Source: Marine Group I thaumarchaeote (GTDB lineage: Archaea > Thermoproteota > Nitrososphaeria > Nitrososphaerales > Nitrosopumilaceae). Taken from it: a stretch of DNA of 64,000 nucleotides. Position numbers and translations under genes: made by a program. Shown in pieces: positions 47,003 to 56,220 of this stretch. The notes under the pieces were generated by a model. The model was not told where the DNA came from. It did not search any database and saw only the letters and a program-made list of their open reading frames with translations. Every line of letters starts with the position of its first letter. Position 1 is the stretch's first letter. The DNA is taken from positions 38,816 through 102,815 of the forward strand of contig JACASW010000004.1 in the NCBI GenBank assembly GCA_013390785.1, given 5' to 3'.

Positions 47003-48142
47003 ATGGAAATCAAAAACATCACTATATTAGGTTCTGGAATAATGGGTCACGGAATAGCACAAGTTTCTGCGATGGCGGGTTATAATGTAGTACTCAGAGA
47101 TATTGAGCAGCAATTCTTAGACAAAGCGATGGAAAAAATAAAGTGGAGTTTAGGTAAGCTTGTTTCAAAAGAAAAAATTTCTGAAGAGCAACAAAATGAA
47201 ATATTTTCAAGGATTAAACCGATAGTAGATTTGAATGAAGCTGTTCATGATAGTGACTTAGTAATTGAAGCAGTCCCAGAAATAATGGAACTTAAAAAAA
47301 AAGTATATGCAGAGTTAGACAAGGTTGCTAATAATAGGATTATTTTTGCATCTAACACTAGTACATTACCCATAACAGAAATTGCCGATACGATTTCTAG
47401 GCCTGATAAATTTATTGGTATACACTTTTTCAATCCGCCTCAACTAATGAAGCTAGTTGAAGTAATACCTGGACAAGAAACTTCAAATGATGTTGTTGAT
47501 CTCACAACAAATTTTGTAAAATCTGTTAATAAGATACCAGTTATATGCAGAAAAGATGTTCCAGGATTTATCGTAAATAGGCTTTTCATACCACTTGTTC
47601 ATGAAGCCTGTTATGTAATGGAGAGGCAGCAAATCCAACAGACTGAAATTGATTCGGCAGTAAAATTCAAGCTTGGATTTCCAATGGGAATATTTGAATT
47701 AGCTGATTTTACAGGTTTGGATGTTATTCATAAAGCAACTATAGAGATGTATGTTAGAGATAAAAAAGTAATTTTGCCACACCCTACAATTGAGCAACTC
47801 TTCAATGAAAAAAAGTTAGGGCAAAAAAGTGGTGAAGGTTTCTACAAATATTCTGATGATAAATATGAAAGAATACCACTTTCAGAGGAATTAGCACAAA
47901 AATGTAATCCTATCCAAATTATTGGAAACATTCTGAATAATGCAGCGTGGCTTGTCACAAACAATGCCAGCGATATTAATGAGATTGAAAAAGCGGCAAA
48001 CTTAGGGCTTGGTCTAAAGAAACCATTATTTGAAACAGCAAAAGAAATTGGTATGCAAAAAATTGTTGATGAATTAAATCAACTGTCAAAAAAATATGGT
48101 ACGTTCTATGAACCTGATTCTCTTTTATTATCTATGTGTTAA
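47003..48142 (+). CDS. 3-hydroxyacyl-CoA dehydrogenase (3-hydroxybutyryl-CoA dehydrogenase type)
   Basis: NAD-dependent oxidation of (S)-3-hydroxybutyryl-CoA, required in the thaumarchaeal 3-hydroxypropionate/4-hydroxybutyrate cycle. Rossmann motif ILGSGIMGHGIAQVSAMAGY (near residues 7-26), FASNTSTLPITEIA, GIHFFNPPQLMKLVEVIPG with the catalytic His, DVPGFIVNRL and the C-terminal domain. ATG 47003 (379 aa) is preferred over 46994 by TATA spacing. Fusion with enoyl-CoA hydratase, as in some archaea, is absent. Confidence 0.95.
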   Translation: MEIKNITILGSGIMGHGIAQVSAMAGYNVVLRDIEQQFLDKAMEKIKWSLGKLVSKEKISEEQQNEIFSRIKPIVDLNEAVHDSDLVIEAVPEIMELKKKVYAELDKVANNRIIFASNTSTLPITEIADTISRPDKFIGIHFFNPPQLMKLVEVIPGQETSNDVVDLTTNFVKSVNKIPVICRKDVPGFIVNRLFIPLVHEACYVMERQQIQQTEIDSAVKFKLGFPMGIFELADFTGLDVIHKATIEMYVRDKKVILPHPTIEQLFNEKKLGQKSGEGFYKYSDDKYERIPLSEELAQKCNPIQIIGNILNNAAWLVTNNASDINEIEKAANLGLGLKKPLFETAKEIGMQKIVDELNQLSKKYGTFYEPDSLLLSMC

Positions 48143-48638
48143 TCTGCTCTAAAATGTATTTTATTGCTTGTTGAGGAGTTTCTACACCAACAATTTTTAC
48201 ATTTTTTCTATGATCTAAATATCCATCAGCATATTTTGATGCAGTTCCACCTGAATTTTTTAATGCAACTATAGGTTTTTGGTACATGTATGCAGCACAA
48301 ATTTCAGATAATGTGCCTGAACCACCTCCGATAACTATAACACCGTCAGCTGAAAGTGCATTTAAAAAATCACGGGTCAAGCCCATGCCAGAAGGAATTA
48401 CTATATCACAGAATTCGTTTGCGTGAGATGCATCATCTTGAGGTATTATTCCAACAGTTATGCCACCTGATTCTTGTGCACCATGACACGATGCACGCAT
48501 TACACCACCAAGCCCACCAGTTATCAAAACAGAATTAGATTTTGCAACTTCTGATCCAACATCATACGCAAGTTTTTCTAATTCTGGTGTACAGCCATTA
48601 TCATTATTACCAATTACTAAGATCTGGCGATTTTTCAT
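48132..48638 (-). CDS. LOG/TIGR00725-like Rossmann protein
   Basis: Member of the 'lysine decarboxylase-like' fold: ILVIGNNDNGCTPELEKLAY, VLITGGLGGVMRASCHGAQE, FCDIVIPSGMGLTRDF and GVIVIGGGSGTLSEICAAYM, which is the glycine-rich nucleotide-binding signature (PGGxGTxxE-like). Many relatives hydrolyse cytokinin-type or other nucleotides; the true substrate here is unknown. 168 aa. Convergent with the dehydrogenase, overlapping by 11 bases. Confidence 0.82.
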   Translation of the reverse strand: MKNRQILVIGNNDNGCTPELEKLAYDVGSEVAKSNSVLITGGLGGVMRASCHGAQESGGITVGIIPQDDASHANEFCDIVIPSGMGLTRDFLNALSADGVIVIGGGSGTLSEICAAYMYQKPIVALKNSGGTASKYADGYLDHRKNVKIVGVETPQQAIKYILEQINT

Positions 48639-48722
48639 ATTAGATAGTACGATTTAACCATGAAATACTTTTTGAAATATTCAGAGAGTAAAGGATATTA
48701 ATTAAAAAAAATATGTTTGGGT

Positions 48723-48848
48723 ATGACTAAAAGAACAATGCCAGTTTGTTGTGATTTAGAACAATACAAACTGCTCGAAAAATACGCCAAAAAACGTGGT
48801 ATGATGAATGCTAGTCAGGCAGTAGAAAAAATCCTAGAGGAAATCTAA
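48723..48848 (+). CDS. Short ribbon-helix-helix-like protein, 41 aa
   Basis: Frame MTKRTMPVCCDLEQYKLLEK, then AKKRGMMNASQAVEKILEEI. The strand-helix-turn-helix pattern (TMPVCCDLEQYKLLEKYAKK and NASQAVEKIL) matches a ribbon-helix-helix DNA-binding domain, so a dimeric repressor is plausible. Two adjacent Cys in the strand are unusual. Short, so moderate confidence. Confidence 0.55.
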   Translation: MTKRTMPVCCDLEQYKLLEKYAKKRGMMNASQAVEKILEEI

Positions 48849-48928
48849 GCATAAAATCTCATCTAATAATTTGCCTATGATTAAATTTACTGCAAAGAAT
48901 ATTATATTTTTAAAAAATTAGATATCTA

Positions 48929-49345
48929 ATGGGTATTTTTACTCGTAAACCAGCGTATTGCACAATTTGTAACAAGCAGGTTATGCATAAAAATAAGGCA
49001 AAAAGGGAATGGGGTGTAAAATCTCCATTATGTAGTGATTGCTATTTGAATAAAATGCAAGAATCTTACGATGCCAGTATAATAAAAAAATGTGTAAATT
49101 GTGGAATTAAAAGTAAAGTTACTGAATTGTGGGAACCACGATTACAATGGGATATGGAAGGGTTACTTTGCAAAAAATGTTTTGACGAAAAAGAATTGGA
49201 TTTTAACAAAAAGAAGGATTTTTGTAGTGTGTGTGGCAGTAAGCTCGGTTTTATTAGATATAATCCGAAAAATCATTGGAAAATAAAGGGACAGTTATGT
49301 AAATCATGCTGGGATACTCAGAAATCCCAATTAAATCAAAAATGA
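48929..49345 (+). CDS. Triple zinc-binding-module protein, 138 aa
   Basis: Three tandem modules, each with CxxC, about 20-22 residues, a Trp and a second CxxC: Cys11/14 and 35/38, Cys55/58 and 81/84, Cys99/102 and 124/127. The segments REWGVKSPLCSDC, LQWDMEGLLCKKC and NHWKIKGQLCKSC share W-x-[VMI]-x3-L-C-x2-C. No known family is recalled for the repeat. It is translationally coupled to the next gene (ATGA). A nucleic-acid or protein-binding role is inferred. Confidence 0.82.
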   Translation: MGIFTRKPAYCTICNKQVMHKNKAKREWGVKSPLCSDCYLNKMQESYDASIIKKCVNCGIKSKVTELWEPRLQWDMEGLLCKKCFDEKELDFNKKKDFCSVCGSKLGFIRYNPKNHWKIKGQLCKSCWDTQKSQLNQK

Positions 49346-49539
49346 ATTTTTTTAAAAAATTTCAATGTGAGGTTTGCCAAGAAAAATTTTCGCGGCATGA
49401 AGAATTGATGAATCATCAAGAGATAACTCACTTTAAGGATTCACCGTACGATTGTAAAGTTTGCAATGAAAATTTTCATAGTATGTCAGAAATGCGTGAC
49501 CATCTCAGGAAAAAACATTCGTATAAAATTGATAGGTGA
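49342..49539 (+). CDS. Two-finger C2H2 zinc-finger protein, 65 aa
   Basis: Two classical C2H2 fingers: Cys9/12, His25/30 (CEVCQEKFSRHEELMNHQEI, ending TH) and Cys38/41, His54/59 (CKVCNENFHSMSEMRDHLRK, ending KH). The start at 49342 overlaps the preceding gene's stop (ATGA), implying coupled translation. Such fingers bind DNA, RNA or proteins; target unknown. Confidence 0.88.
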   Translation: MNFFKKFQCEVCQEKFSRHEELMNHQEITHFKDSPYDCKVCNENFHSMSEMRDHLRKKHSYKIDR

Positions 49540-49541
49540 TC

Positions 49542-49778
49542 CTATATTGCTTTTACAGTTTTGACAATTGGAGGTCTTACTTTAGTAAAAACTCTGAATC
49601 CGCAAATACATTTTATTTCTGGCAATCTACTTAATTCAGAGTTGCTTACTTTTGTATTACATCTTAAACAAGAGTAAATAACATCAAATTCTTCAGTTTC
49701 TGCAACATTATCTGTAGAATCTTCACTGTTAATTTCTATGTTAGATTCATCAACCATAATATCAGACCCTAAATCCAT
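49542..49778 (-). CDS. rpoP: DNA-directed RNA polymerase subunit P (Rpo12)
   Basis: Small zinc-ribbon RNA polymerase subunit. The C-terminal half YSCLRCNTKVSNSELSRLPE and the last segment IRPP-type (FTKVRPPIVKTVKAI) are diagnostic. The second Cys pair reads C57-I-C59 rather than the usual CxxC (CPYC), verified on the DNA, and there is an acidic N-terminal extension of about 30 residues. It lies with rps10 and tuf, as in other archaea. Start may be 49757. Confidence 0.88.
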   Translation of the reverse strand: MDLGSDIMVDESNIEINSEDSTDNVAETEEFDVIYSCLRCNTKVSNSELSRLPEIKCICGFRVFTKVRPPIVKTVKAI

Positions 49779-49792
49779 AATAAAAAGTGTAG

Positions 49793-50101
49793 TTAGGTGA
49801 GAGATAATTCGATATAAACATTATCTGGAATTCTTAATCTCATAAGTTGACGAATTGCCTTATCGTCAGCACTAATATCAATAACTCTTCTATGCATTTT
49901 CATTTCCCATTTTTCATAAGTTTCTGTTCCACTACCACATGGTGATTTTCTAGTAACAACATTTAGACGTTTTACAGGAAGTGGAATTGGACCCTTAACT
50001 TTAACGCCAGCCTTTTTTCCAATATTCATAATTTCACTACATACATCACCTAAGCGTGACAAATTTATGCTTGTTAGTTTAACACGAGCAGGTTGAGTCA
50101 T
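49793..50101 (-). CDS. rps10: 30S ribosomal protein S10 (uS10)
   Basis: 102 aa; KLTSINLSRLGDVCSEIMNI, GPIPLPVKRLNVVTRKSPCG and YEKWEMKMHRRVIDI are classic archaeal S10. It follows tuf by 9 bases and precedes rpoP, a common archaeal arrangement. Confidence 0.96.
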   Translation of the reverse strand: MTQPARVKLTSINLSRLGDVCSEIMNIGKKAGVKVKGPIPLPVKRLNVVTRKSPCGSGTETYEKWEMKMHRRVIDISADDKAIRQLMRLRIPDNVYIELSLT

Positions 50102-50110
50102 ATCACAGAC

Positions 50111-51403
50111 TCATGCTTTTTGAGTAATTTCTTTAACAACACCAGCAGCAATTGTTGCACCCATATCTCGTAGTGCAAATCTTCCCATCTCTGGGAATTC
50201 TTGGAATGTTTCAATACATGTTGGTCTAACTGGTGTAATTCTAACAATAGCGGAATCACCAACCTTAAGGAATTTTGGATCTTTTTCTTCTGTTGCTCCT
50301 GTTGCAGGATTAATTTTTGCTTCAAATGCTGTTATTGTTGCTGCAACTTGTGCAGTATGACAATGCATAACAGGTGTATAACCAGGAGCAAGTGCTGTTG
50401 GATGATGGATTACAATAATTTGTGCTCTAAATTCTTTAGCGACGTTAGGTGGACTGTCAGGTGTTCCAAGTACATCACCTCTTTTGATATCTTTTTTCTC
50501 AATACCCCTTAAGTTAAAACCAATATTATCACCAGCAGATGCTGATGGCATTTCTGTGTGGTGTGTTTCAATTGATTTTATTTCACCGGCAGCGCCAGAT
50601 GGCATAACAACGATTTTATCATTTGGTTTCATTGTTCCAGTTTCAACACGTCCGACTGGAACAGTGCCAACACCAGTAATTGAATAAACATCTTGTATTG
50701 GTAATCGTAATGGTTTGCCTACTGGTTTTTCAGGTACTTTAAAGTCATCAAATGTTTCCAAAAGAGTTTTACCCTTATACCATGGCATGTTTTCAGATTT
50801 TTTAACAAGATTCTCACCAGTCCAACCAGAGACTGGAATAAATGGTACTTCCTCAACCTTGTAACCAACTGATTTTACAAGTCCTTCACCTTTTTGTTTT
50901 GCAGTGTTGAAGGCATCTTCAGAAAATTTACTATCGTCCATTTTGTTAATTGCTACAATTAGTTGTTTTACACCAAGTGTTTTTAATAAAAATGCATGTT
51001 CTCTAGCTTGTCCACCAGGTGCTATTGCTGTATCAGTTTCACCTTCTTTAGCAGAGAGTACCAAAACAGCTGCATCAGCTTCAGATGCGCCAGTAATCAT
51101 ATTTTTGATAAAGTCTCTATGGCCAGGAGCATCAATTAATGTAAAGAAAAATTTTGGGGTTTCAAATTTTTGAAAAGCTAAATCGATTGTAATACCTCTT
51201 GCTCTTTCATCCTTAATGTTATCCATAACCCAAGCGTATTTGAAAGAATCACCCTTACCGGTTTCTTCTGATTCCTTAGCATGTGCTGCTATTGTTCTTT
51301 CATCGACTACACCCAGATCCAACAAAAAGTGACCCATAGTGGTTGATTTACCATTATCAATATGACCTGTGATTATCATATTCATGTGGTCTTTATCTGC
51401 CAT
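50111..51403 (-). CDS. tuf: Elongation factor 1-alpha (aEF-1A)
   Basis: GTPase that delivers aminoacyl-tRNA to the ribosome. G1 GHIDNGKST, G3 DAPGHRDF, G4 NKMD, and the domain 2/3 markers IQDVYSITGVGTVPVGRVET and NIGFNLRGIEKKDIKRGDV. 430 aa. It is divergent from the FBP aldolase gene, with GTAATAAAG about 37 bases upstream as a possible TATA box. Confidence 0.98.
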   Translation of the reverse strand: MADKDHMNMIITGHIDNGKSTTMGHFLLDLGVVDERTIAAHAKESEETGKGDSFKYAWVMDNIKDERARGITIDLAFQKFETPKFFFTLIDAPGHRDFIKNMITGASEADAAVLVLSAKEGETDTAIAPGGQAREHAFLLKTLGVKQLIVAINKMDDSKFSEDAFNTAKQKGEGLVKSVGYKVEEVPFIPVSGWTGENLVKKSENMPWYKGKTLLETFDDFKVPEKPVGKPLRLPIQDVYSITGVGTVPVGRVETGTMKPNDKIVVMPSGAAGEIKSIETHHTEMPSASAGDNIGFNLRGIEKKDIKRGDVLGTPDSPPNVAKEFRAQIIVIHHPTALAPGYTPVMHCHTAQVAATITAFEAKINPATGATEEKDPKFLKVGDSAIVRITPVRPTCIETFQEFPEMGRFALRDMGATIAAGVVKEITQKA

Positions 51404-51504
51404 ATCGAAGTCAAAGTGAAATAGGCTTTATTACTATTTCGTTTTAGTGCAAGTACACACTTAATTTTTTACTTTTTTCTTTGATATCTATTACAATTTC
51501 ATAT

Positions 51505-51513
51505 ACTATAAAT
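51505..51513 (+). promoter_or_regulatory. TATA box for FBP aldolase/phosphatase
   Basis: ACTATAAAT centred 28 bases before the ATG at 51537, consistent with a leaderless or near-leaderless transcript. Confidence 0.5.
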
Positions 51514-51536
51514 CAAAGTCATGGTATGAAAAATTC

Positions 51537-52673
51537 ATGAAAATAACTGTATCAGTGATTAAAGCTGATGTTGGCGGAATAGGTGGCCATACACTTCCAA
51601 GCAATGGACTTCTTGATGCAATAAGGAAAACGGTAAAAGAATCTAAAGATTTGCTAATTGATCATTATATCGGATATTGTGGTGATGATTCTCATATTGT
51701 TATGACTCATACTAAGGGGGTTGATAATGAAGAAATTCATCAACTTGCTTGGAATGCTTTTATGGCTGGTACAAAAGTTGCCAAAGAAGAAGGATTATAC
51801 GGTGCTGGACAAGATCTGCTAAAGGATTCTTTTTCAGGTAATATCAAAGGAATGGGGCCAGGCGTAGCTGAAATGGAGTTTGAAGAAAGACCTAACGAAG
51901 TATTCACTGTTTTTGCTGCAGATAAAACAGAACCTGGTGCTTTCAATTATCCAATCTATAAGTTATTTGTTGACGCACTAAGTAATACTGGACTAATAGT
52001 AAACCAATCACTTGCTAAAGGTGTTAACATAAACATCATGGATGTAGAAGAAGGTAAAATTGCAAATCTTTCTTTGTGGGAAGATAAACCAATAATTGAG
52101 GCTGCGCTTATGTATCCTAGTCGTTATGTTGTTGATTCAGTCAGTACAAAAGATGGCGAGCCGATATTAGATGCGTCTACTGACAGACTACACAATATAG
52201 CTGGTACATATGTTGGGAAAGACGATCCAATTTGCCTTGTTAGAACACAAAAAAACTTTCCAGCTACGGAAGAAGCTGGAAGTGTATTCAGTAATCCACA
52301 TTATGTTGCTGGAAACACACGAGGTAGTCATAATATGCCTTTGATGCCAGTTAAGATCAATTCAGCAGCAACAATTAATTTTTGTATTCCGATTGTTGAA
52401 GCATTGGTTTTCAGTATGCATAATGGTAAACTGACTGGTCCATTTGATGGATTTTCAACACCAGATTGGGATTACATACGCGAAATTGCTACAAAGAAGG
52501 CATTAACAATGAGAAGCCAAGGATTTATCCATCCGGCAACACTTGTACCATCTGAATTAGAATATGCAGAAGGATACAAAGCTGTAATGGATATTTTACA
52601 TAAAAAAATGAAACCAATTCAAGATCAGCCACAGAACGATCAAAGAAAAGAATCTTATGAAGACCCAGACTAA
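51537..52673 (+). CDS. fbp: Fructose 1,6-bisphosphate aldolase/phosphatase
   Basis: Bifunctional archaeal gluconeogenic enzyme (class V FBPase). The N-terminal KADVGGIGGHTLPSNGLLDA (9-28) contains metal ligands, and there is GYCGDDSHIVMTHTKG, the FAADKTEPGAFNYPIYKLF segment, GNTRGSHNMPLMPV and RSQGFIHPATLVPSELEYAE. 378 aa, normal. It directs carbon from the autotrophic cycle to hexoses, in keeping with an autotroph. Confidence 0.97.
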   Translation: MKITVSVIKADVGGIGGHTLPSNGLLDAIRKTVKESKDLLIDHYIGYCGDDSHIVMTHTKGVDNEEIHQLAWNAFMAGTKVAKEEGLYGAGQDLLKDSFSGNIKGMGPGVAEMEFEERPNEVFTVFAADKTEPGAFNYPIYKLFVDALSNTGLIVNQSLAKGVNINIMDVEEGKIANLSLWEDKPIIEAALMYPSRYVVDSVSTKDGEPILDASTDRLHNIAGTYVGKDDPICLVRTQKNFPATEEAGSVFSNPHYVAGNTRGSHNMPLMPVKINSAATINFCIPIVEALVFSMHNGKLTGPFDGFSTPDWDYIREIATKKALTMRSQGFIHPATLVPSELEYAEGYKAVMDILHKKMKPIQDQPQNDQRKESYEDPD

Positions 52674-52715
52674 TTGAAACAAAAAAAGTTAAAAGAAATA
52701 AAAATACTGTAAATT

Positions 52716-53126
52716 ATGAAATTATCTACATTCTTTACAACTTTAAAGCCATTTGCTATAACATACATATCCGTAATCGCTTTTTCAAATTTTGTTTTTG
52801 TCTTATTTAGTCAAACTATACGTGATATAATTTGGTCATTTTTCAAAGATACTGGAGGAATAGTAATACTTGGGTTGGTATTTTTATTTGCACTAGCATG
52901 GTTGTTTAAAGCAAGACCACATAAAATTCCAAAACAATATCAAATTATAATATTTGACATATTTGGGAAAGAATCACGGATAGATGGATTGAGAACTGAA
53001 TTTAAAAATCATGACGTAGCATGGAGTTTCATGAAGTTTTATAAAAAATCATATCCATTTTGTAATTTTGCTATGGTAACAAAGCAAAAAAATTCTGCCA
53101 AAAAAATCATTTTCAAATATATCTAA
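52716..53126 (+). CDS. Two-span membrane protein, 136 aa
   Basis: Two hydrophobic helices (about 13-33, FAITYISVIAFSNFVFVLF, and 48-66, GIVILGLVFLFALAWLF) with a cytoplasmic basic C-terminal domain of about 65 residues (YQIIIFDIFGKESRIDGLRT; MKFYKKSYPFCNFAMVTK). No family recognised. Could be a small envelope protein or a transporter accessory; unknown. Confidence 0.65.
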   Translation: MKLSTFFTTLKPFAITYISVIAFSNFVFVLFSQTIRDIIWSFFKDTGGIVILGLVFLFALAWLFKARPHKIPKQYQIIIFDIFGKESRIDGLRTEFKNHDVAWSFMKFYKKSYPFCNFAMVTKQKNSAKKIIFKYI

Positions 53127-53209
53127 TTCTGCTTGCATAGTTTTTACACTTATAGATTTCAGTACGAATCTTAGATCCAAATTTATTACTTGAATATACA
53201 AAAAAACTC

Positions 53210-54967
53210 ATGGAATTTTCAATAATCGCTGAAATTTTTGAAAGAATGGAAAACACAGCAAAACGTATTGAGCTAACAAATCTATTAGTTGAATTATTAA
53301 AAAAAACACCTAAAAAAATAATTTCGAATACTGTTTATCTTTTACAAGGTATTATCAGACCAAATTTTGAAGGTGTTGAACTAGGTGTTGCCGAAAAACT
53401 TGCGATTCGTGCTATTTCAAAATCTTCTGGTTTATCAATTAAAAAAATTGAAGATGATTATAAAAAATGTGGTGATCTAGGTCTAACTGCATCAAATATA
53501 CTAAAATTAAAAACACAAACCACGTTTACAGCAGAAAAAATAACTTTAGAAAGAGTTTATGAAACTTTATTCAGGATTGCAAAGTTAGAAGGTAAAGGTT
53601 CACAGGACTTGAAAATGAAGTACATTTCAAGTTTACTAAATGATGCAACACCACTAGAAGCAAAATTTGTGTTAAAAATTTTACTAGGTACACTACGTTT
53701 GGGAATAGCAGAAAATACTATCATGGATGCACTTGCAATTGCATTCACCGGGAAAAAAGAGAATAAGGAACAAATAGAAAATGCGTATAATGTTTCAAGT
53801 GATCTTGGTAAGGTATCTTTACTAATTGCAACTGATGGAATAGATGAAATAAAAAAATTTAAGATTTCATTGTTTAGTCCGATAAGACCAATGTTAGCTG
53901 ACCGAGTTAAAAGTGAAAAAGAAGCAATTAAAAAAATGTCGAAGATATTTGCGGCAGAGTATAAACTAGATGGTGAACGTGTACAAATTCATAAAAACGT
54001 AAATGAAGTAGTTTTATTTTCAAGAAGATTAGAAAATATTACTCAGTACTATCCAGATATTGTAGAGAACGTAAAAAAATCTCTTAGTGTTAATGAAGGA
54101 ATTTTTGAAGCAGAGATTGTACCTGTAAATGAAAATACTGGAGAGTTTCTACCATTCCAAGAACTAATGCACAGAAGAAGAAAATATAAACTTGAAAAAG
54201 CTATTTCACAATATCCTATTACGGTTAATTTTTTTGACGTGTTATATTTTGATAAGAAAGACTGCTTAAATCTGGAATACTCTGAACGGAGAAAGATTCT
54301 AGAAAAACTAGTCAATGAAGATGATTTTTCAAAACTTGTACCAATGTTGCTTGTTAAAAATGAAAATGATATTGAAGATTTTCTTGAAAATTCTATTAAT
54401 TCTGGTTGTGAAGGATTAATGTTAAAAACTCTTGATGCACCGTACCGTGCTGGAGCAAGAGGTAGTAATTGGTTAAAACTAAAACGTGAATATAGAAATG
54501 AATTAGGTGACAGTCTAGATTTAATTGTTATAGGCGCATATTTTGGAAGAGGTAGAAGAACAGGCCTGTACGGCACATTATTACTTGGAACATATAATCC
54601 AGATAAGGATAATTTTCCCAGTGTATGTAAAGTTGGTACAGGTTTTACTGATGAAAGTTTAGATCAGTTATACCAAATTCTCTCCAATAAAATTACTCTC
54701 AAAAAAAATTCTAGAGTTGTTAGTGAAATGGAAGCGGATGTTTGGTTTGAACCTGAATTAGTTTTAGAAATTGTCGCATCAGAAATTACATTGAGTCCTA
54801 TTCATAAAACTGGATTAAATTTAATCAGAAAGGGAAGCGGATTTGCCTTGAGATTTCCAAAATTCACGGGAAAAATTAGATATGAAAAAGCAGTGGAAGA
54901 TGCCTCTACAGATGAGGAAGTGTTGACATTGTATAAGGGGCAATCAAAATTTAGCCAAGTAAAATGA
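53210..54967 (+). CDS. lig: ATP-dependent DNA ligase
   Basis: Replicative and repair ligase of the archaeal ATP-dependent class. The catalytic Lys252 is in EYKLDGERVQIHK, followed by FSRRLENITQYYPDI, FEAEIVPVNENTGEFLPFQE, EGLMLKTLDAPYRAGARG and WLKLKREY (motif V), with an N-terminal DNA-binding domain (1-230). 585 aa. Works with FEN1 (33856). The C-terminus (PKFTGKIRYEKAVEDAST) matches the OB domain. Confidence 0.97.
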   Translation: MEFSIIAEIFERMENTAKRIELTNLLVELLKKTPKKIISNTVYLLQGIIRPNFEGVELGVAEKLAIRAISKSSGLSIKKIEDDYKKCGDLGLTASNILKLKTQTTFTAEKITLERVYETLFRIAKLEGKGSQDLKMKYISSLLNDATPLEAKFVLKILLGTLRLGIAENTIMDALAIAFTGKKENKEQIENAYNVSSDLGKVSLLIATDGIDEIKKFKISLFSPIRPMLADRVKSEKEAIKKMSKIFAAEYKLDGERVQIHKNVNEVVLFSRRLENITQYYPDIVENVKKSLSVNEGIFEAEIVPVNENTGEFLPFQELMHRRRKYKLEKAISQYPITVNFFDVLYFDKKDCLNLEYSERRKILEKLVNEDDFSKLVPMLLVKNENDIEDFLENSINSGCEGLMLKTLDAPYRAGARGSNWLKLKREYRNELGDSLDLIVIGAYFGRGRRTGLYGTLLLGTYNPDKDNFPSVCKVGTGFTDESLDQLYQILSNKITLKKNSRVVSEMEADVWFEPELVLEIVASEITLSPIHKTGLNLIRKGSGFALRFPKFTGKIRYEKAVEDASTDEEVLTLYKGQSKFSQVK

Positions 54968-55025
54968 GTTGTATGCTCTAAGAGTATGATATAAATTAGA
55001 AAAGGACGTAATTGAATTATTAACT

Positions 55026-55679
55026 ATGTATAGCGGAGAATTAGAAGTTCAAGCAAAAAGAAAGGCGATAGCTGTTTTGCAGGACGAAATTAACAGAATT
55101 CTTAATGCAAGTAGAGTTCTTTCAACACTACCAAAAATGTTGGTAAAAAAAGATAAGCCGGGAATCAAAAATGCACATGAACAAATTTCAAGCATTGAAG
55201 AAGAAGTAGAAAACCTTAGACGTAAAATCACGAGAGATGTAGCAGATGTTGGCGGTTTAATTTTGAACAGGGATAATATCCTGAATACGTCTTATACAAT
55301 GGATGAAATTGGTGGTTACATAACTGGAATTTCCTTCAAGCTTTCAAACATCAAAGCTTCAACACTTAAAACAGCACATCTAGAAAAAGATCTTACTGAA
55401 CTCATTGAACTTGTTGTTGATGAAATTTACAAATTAAACGAAATTATTAGAAGCTTAAATGTTGATTCTGGTAAATCTATCGAACTTGCCCAAGAAACAC
55501 AAAAAATTGAACGCGAAATTGACATCAAATACCGCAAAATGTCAATTACAGCTCTAAATGAAATTTCTGACACCAAAGAATTACTGTTGATGAAAGATGT
55601 CATTGAAGCAATAGAAGAAATGGCTGATAAGTGCCAAGAAGTTTCTGATTCATTCATTTTATTAGCGCTAAGTCTTTGA
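55026..55679 (+). CDS. DUF47 / PhoU-like protein
   Basis: A nearly all-helical protein of the DUF47 (TIGR00153) type related to PhoU: AISSIEEEVENLRRK-type charged helices (HEQISSIEEEVENLRRKITR) and YTMDEIGGYITGISFKLSNI, then EEMADKCQEVSDSFILLALS. Such proteins often accompany phosphate permeases and bind metal clusters. Pit-type genes are not in the window. 217 aa. Confidence 0.82.
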   Translation: MYSGELEVQAKRKAIAVLQDEINRILNASRVLSTLPKMLVKKDKPGIKNAHEQISSIEEEVENLRRKITRDVADVGGLILNRDNILNTSYTMDEIGGYITGISFKLSNIKASTLKTAHLEKDLTELIELVVDEIYKLNEIIRSLNVDSGKSIELAQETQKIEREIDIKYRKMSITALNEISDTKELLLMKDVIEAIEEMADKCQEVSDSFILLALSL

Positions 55680-55680
55680 G

Positions 55681-56220
55681 TTGTTAGGCGAACTATTAGA
55701 AAATAGAATAGTTGTTTGGAACATACAAGAATCTAGAGATTTATTCGCTAATGGTTATTTTGGAAAACCCATTGGAATCTCAAAACCGAACCCAAATGAT
55801 ATCAATGTTCCACTAATTTTGGATCTTATTGAGGGATGCTACCTTCAAAAAACTTCAAAAATTAAGATCGTTAAAAATGGTAAAAAAGTTTCATTAAATA
55901 CTATGATCAAAATATGCAAAAAAGAATACCATAATTTTGATAAAAAATTTCAAGTGTACAAAGATTTTCGGGAGAAAGGATATATCATTAATCCTGGGAT
56001 AAAGTTTGGTTGTGATTTTGCTGTATACAAAAAAGGACCGGGTATTGATCATGCACCGTATTTAATACAGGTTCATAACAAAAATGATAATATTTCTTCC
56101 ACTGCCGTAGTGTTAGCGGGTAGATTGGCTAGTAGTGTTAAGAAACAATTCATTCTGGCCATACCTCATGGTAAAGACAAAATTGATTATCTGTCACTAG
56201 ATTGGTGGAGAGCTAATTAA
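55681..56220 (+). CDS. endA: tRNA-splicing endonuclease
   Basis: Cuts bulge-helix-bulge sites to remove archaeal tRNA introns and process rRNA. Catalytic triad by family alignment: Tyr in DFAVYKKG, His in IDHAPYLIQ and Lys in SSVKKQF. N-terminal domain with IEGCYLQKTSKIKI. At 179 aa it has the size of the homotetrameric form. TTG start one base after the DUF47 stop. Relevant substrates in the window are tRNA-Ser(CGA) and the rRNA stems. Confidence 0.95.
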   Translation: MLGELLENRIVVWNIQESRDLFANGYFGKPIGISKPNPNDINVPLILDLIEGCYLQKTSKIKIVKNGKKVSLNTMIKICKKEYHNFDKKFQVYKDFREKGYIINPGIKFGCDFAVYKKGPGIDHAPYLIQVHNKNDNISSTAVVLAGRLASSVKKQFILAIPHGKDKIDYLSLDWWRAN

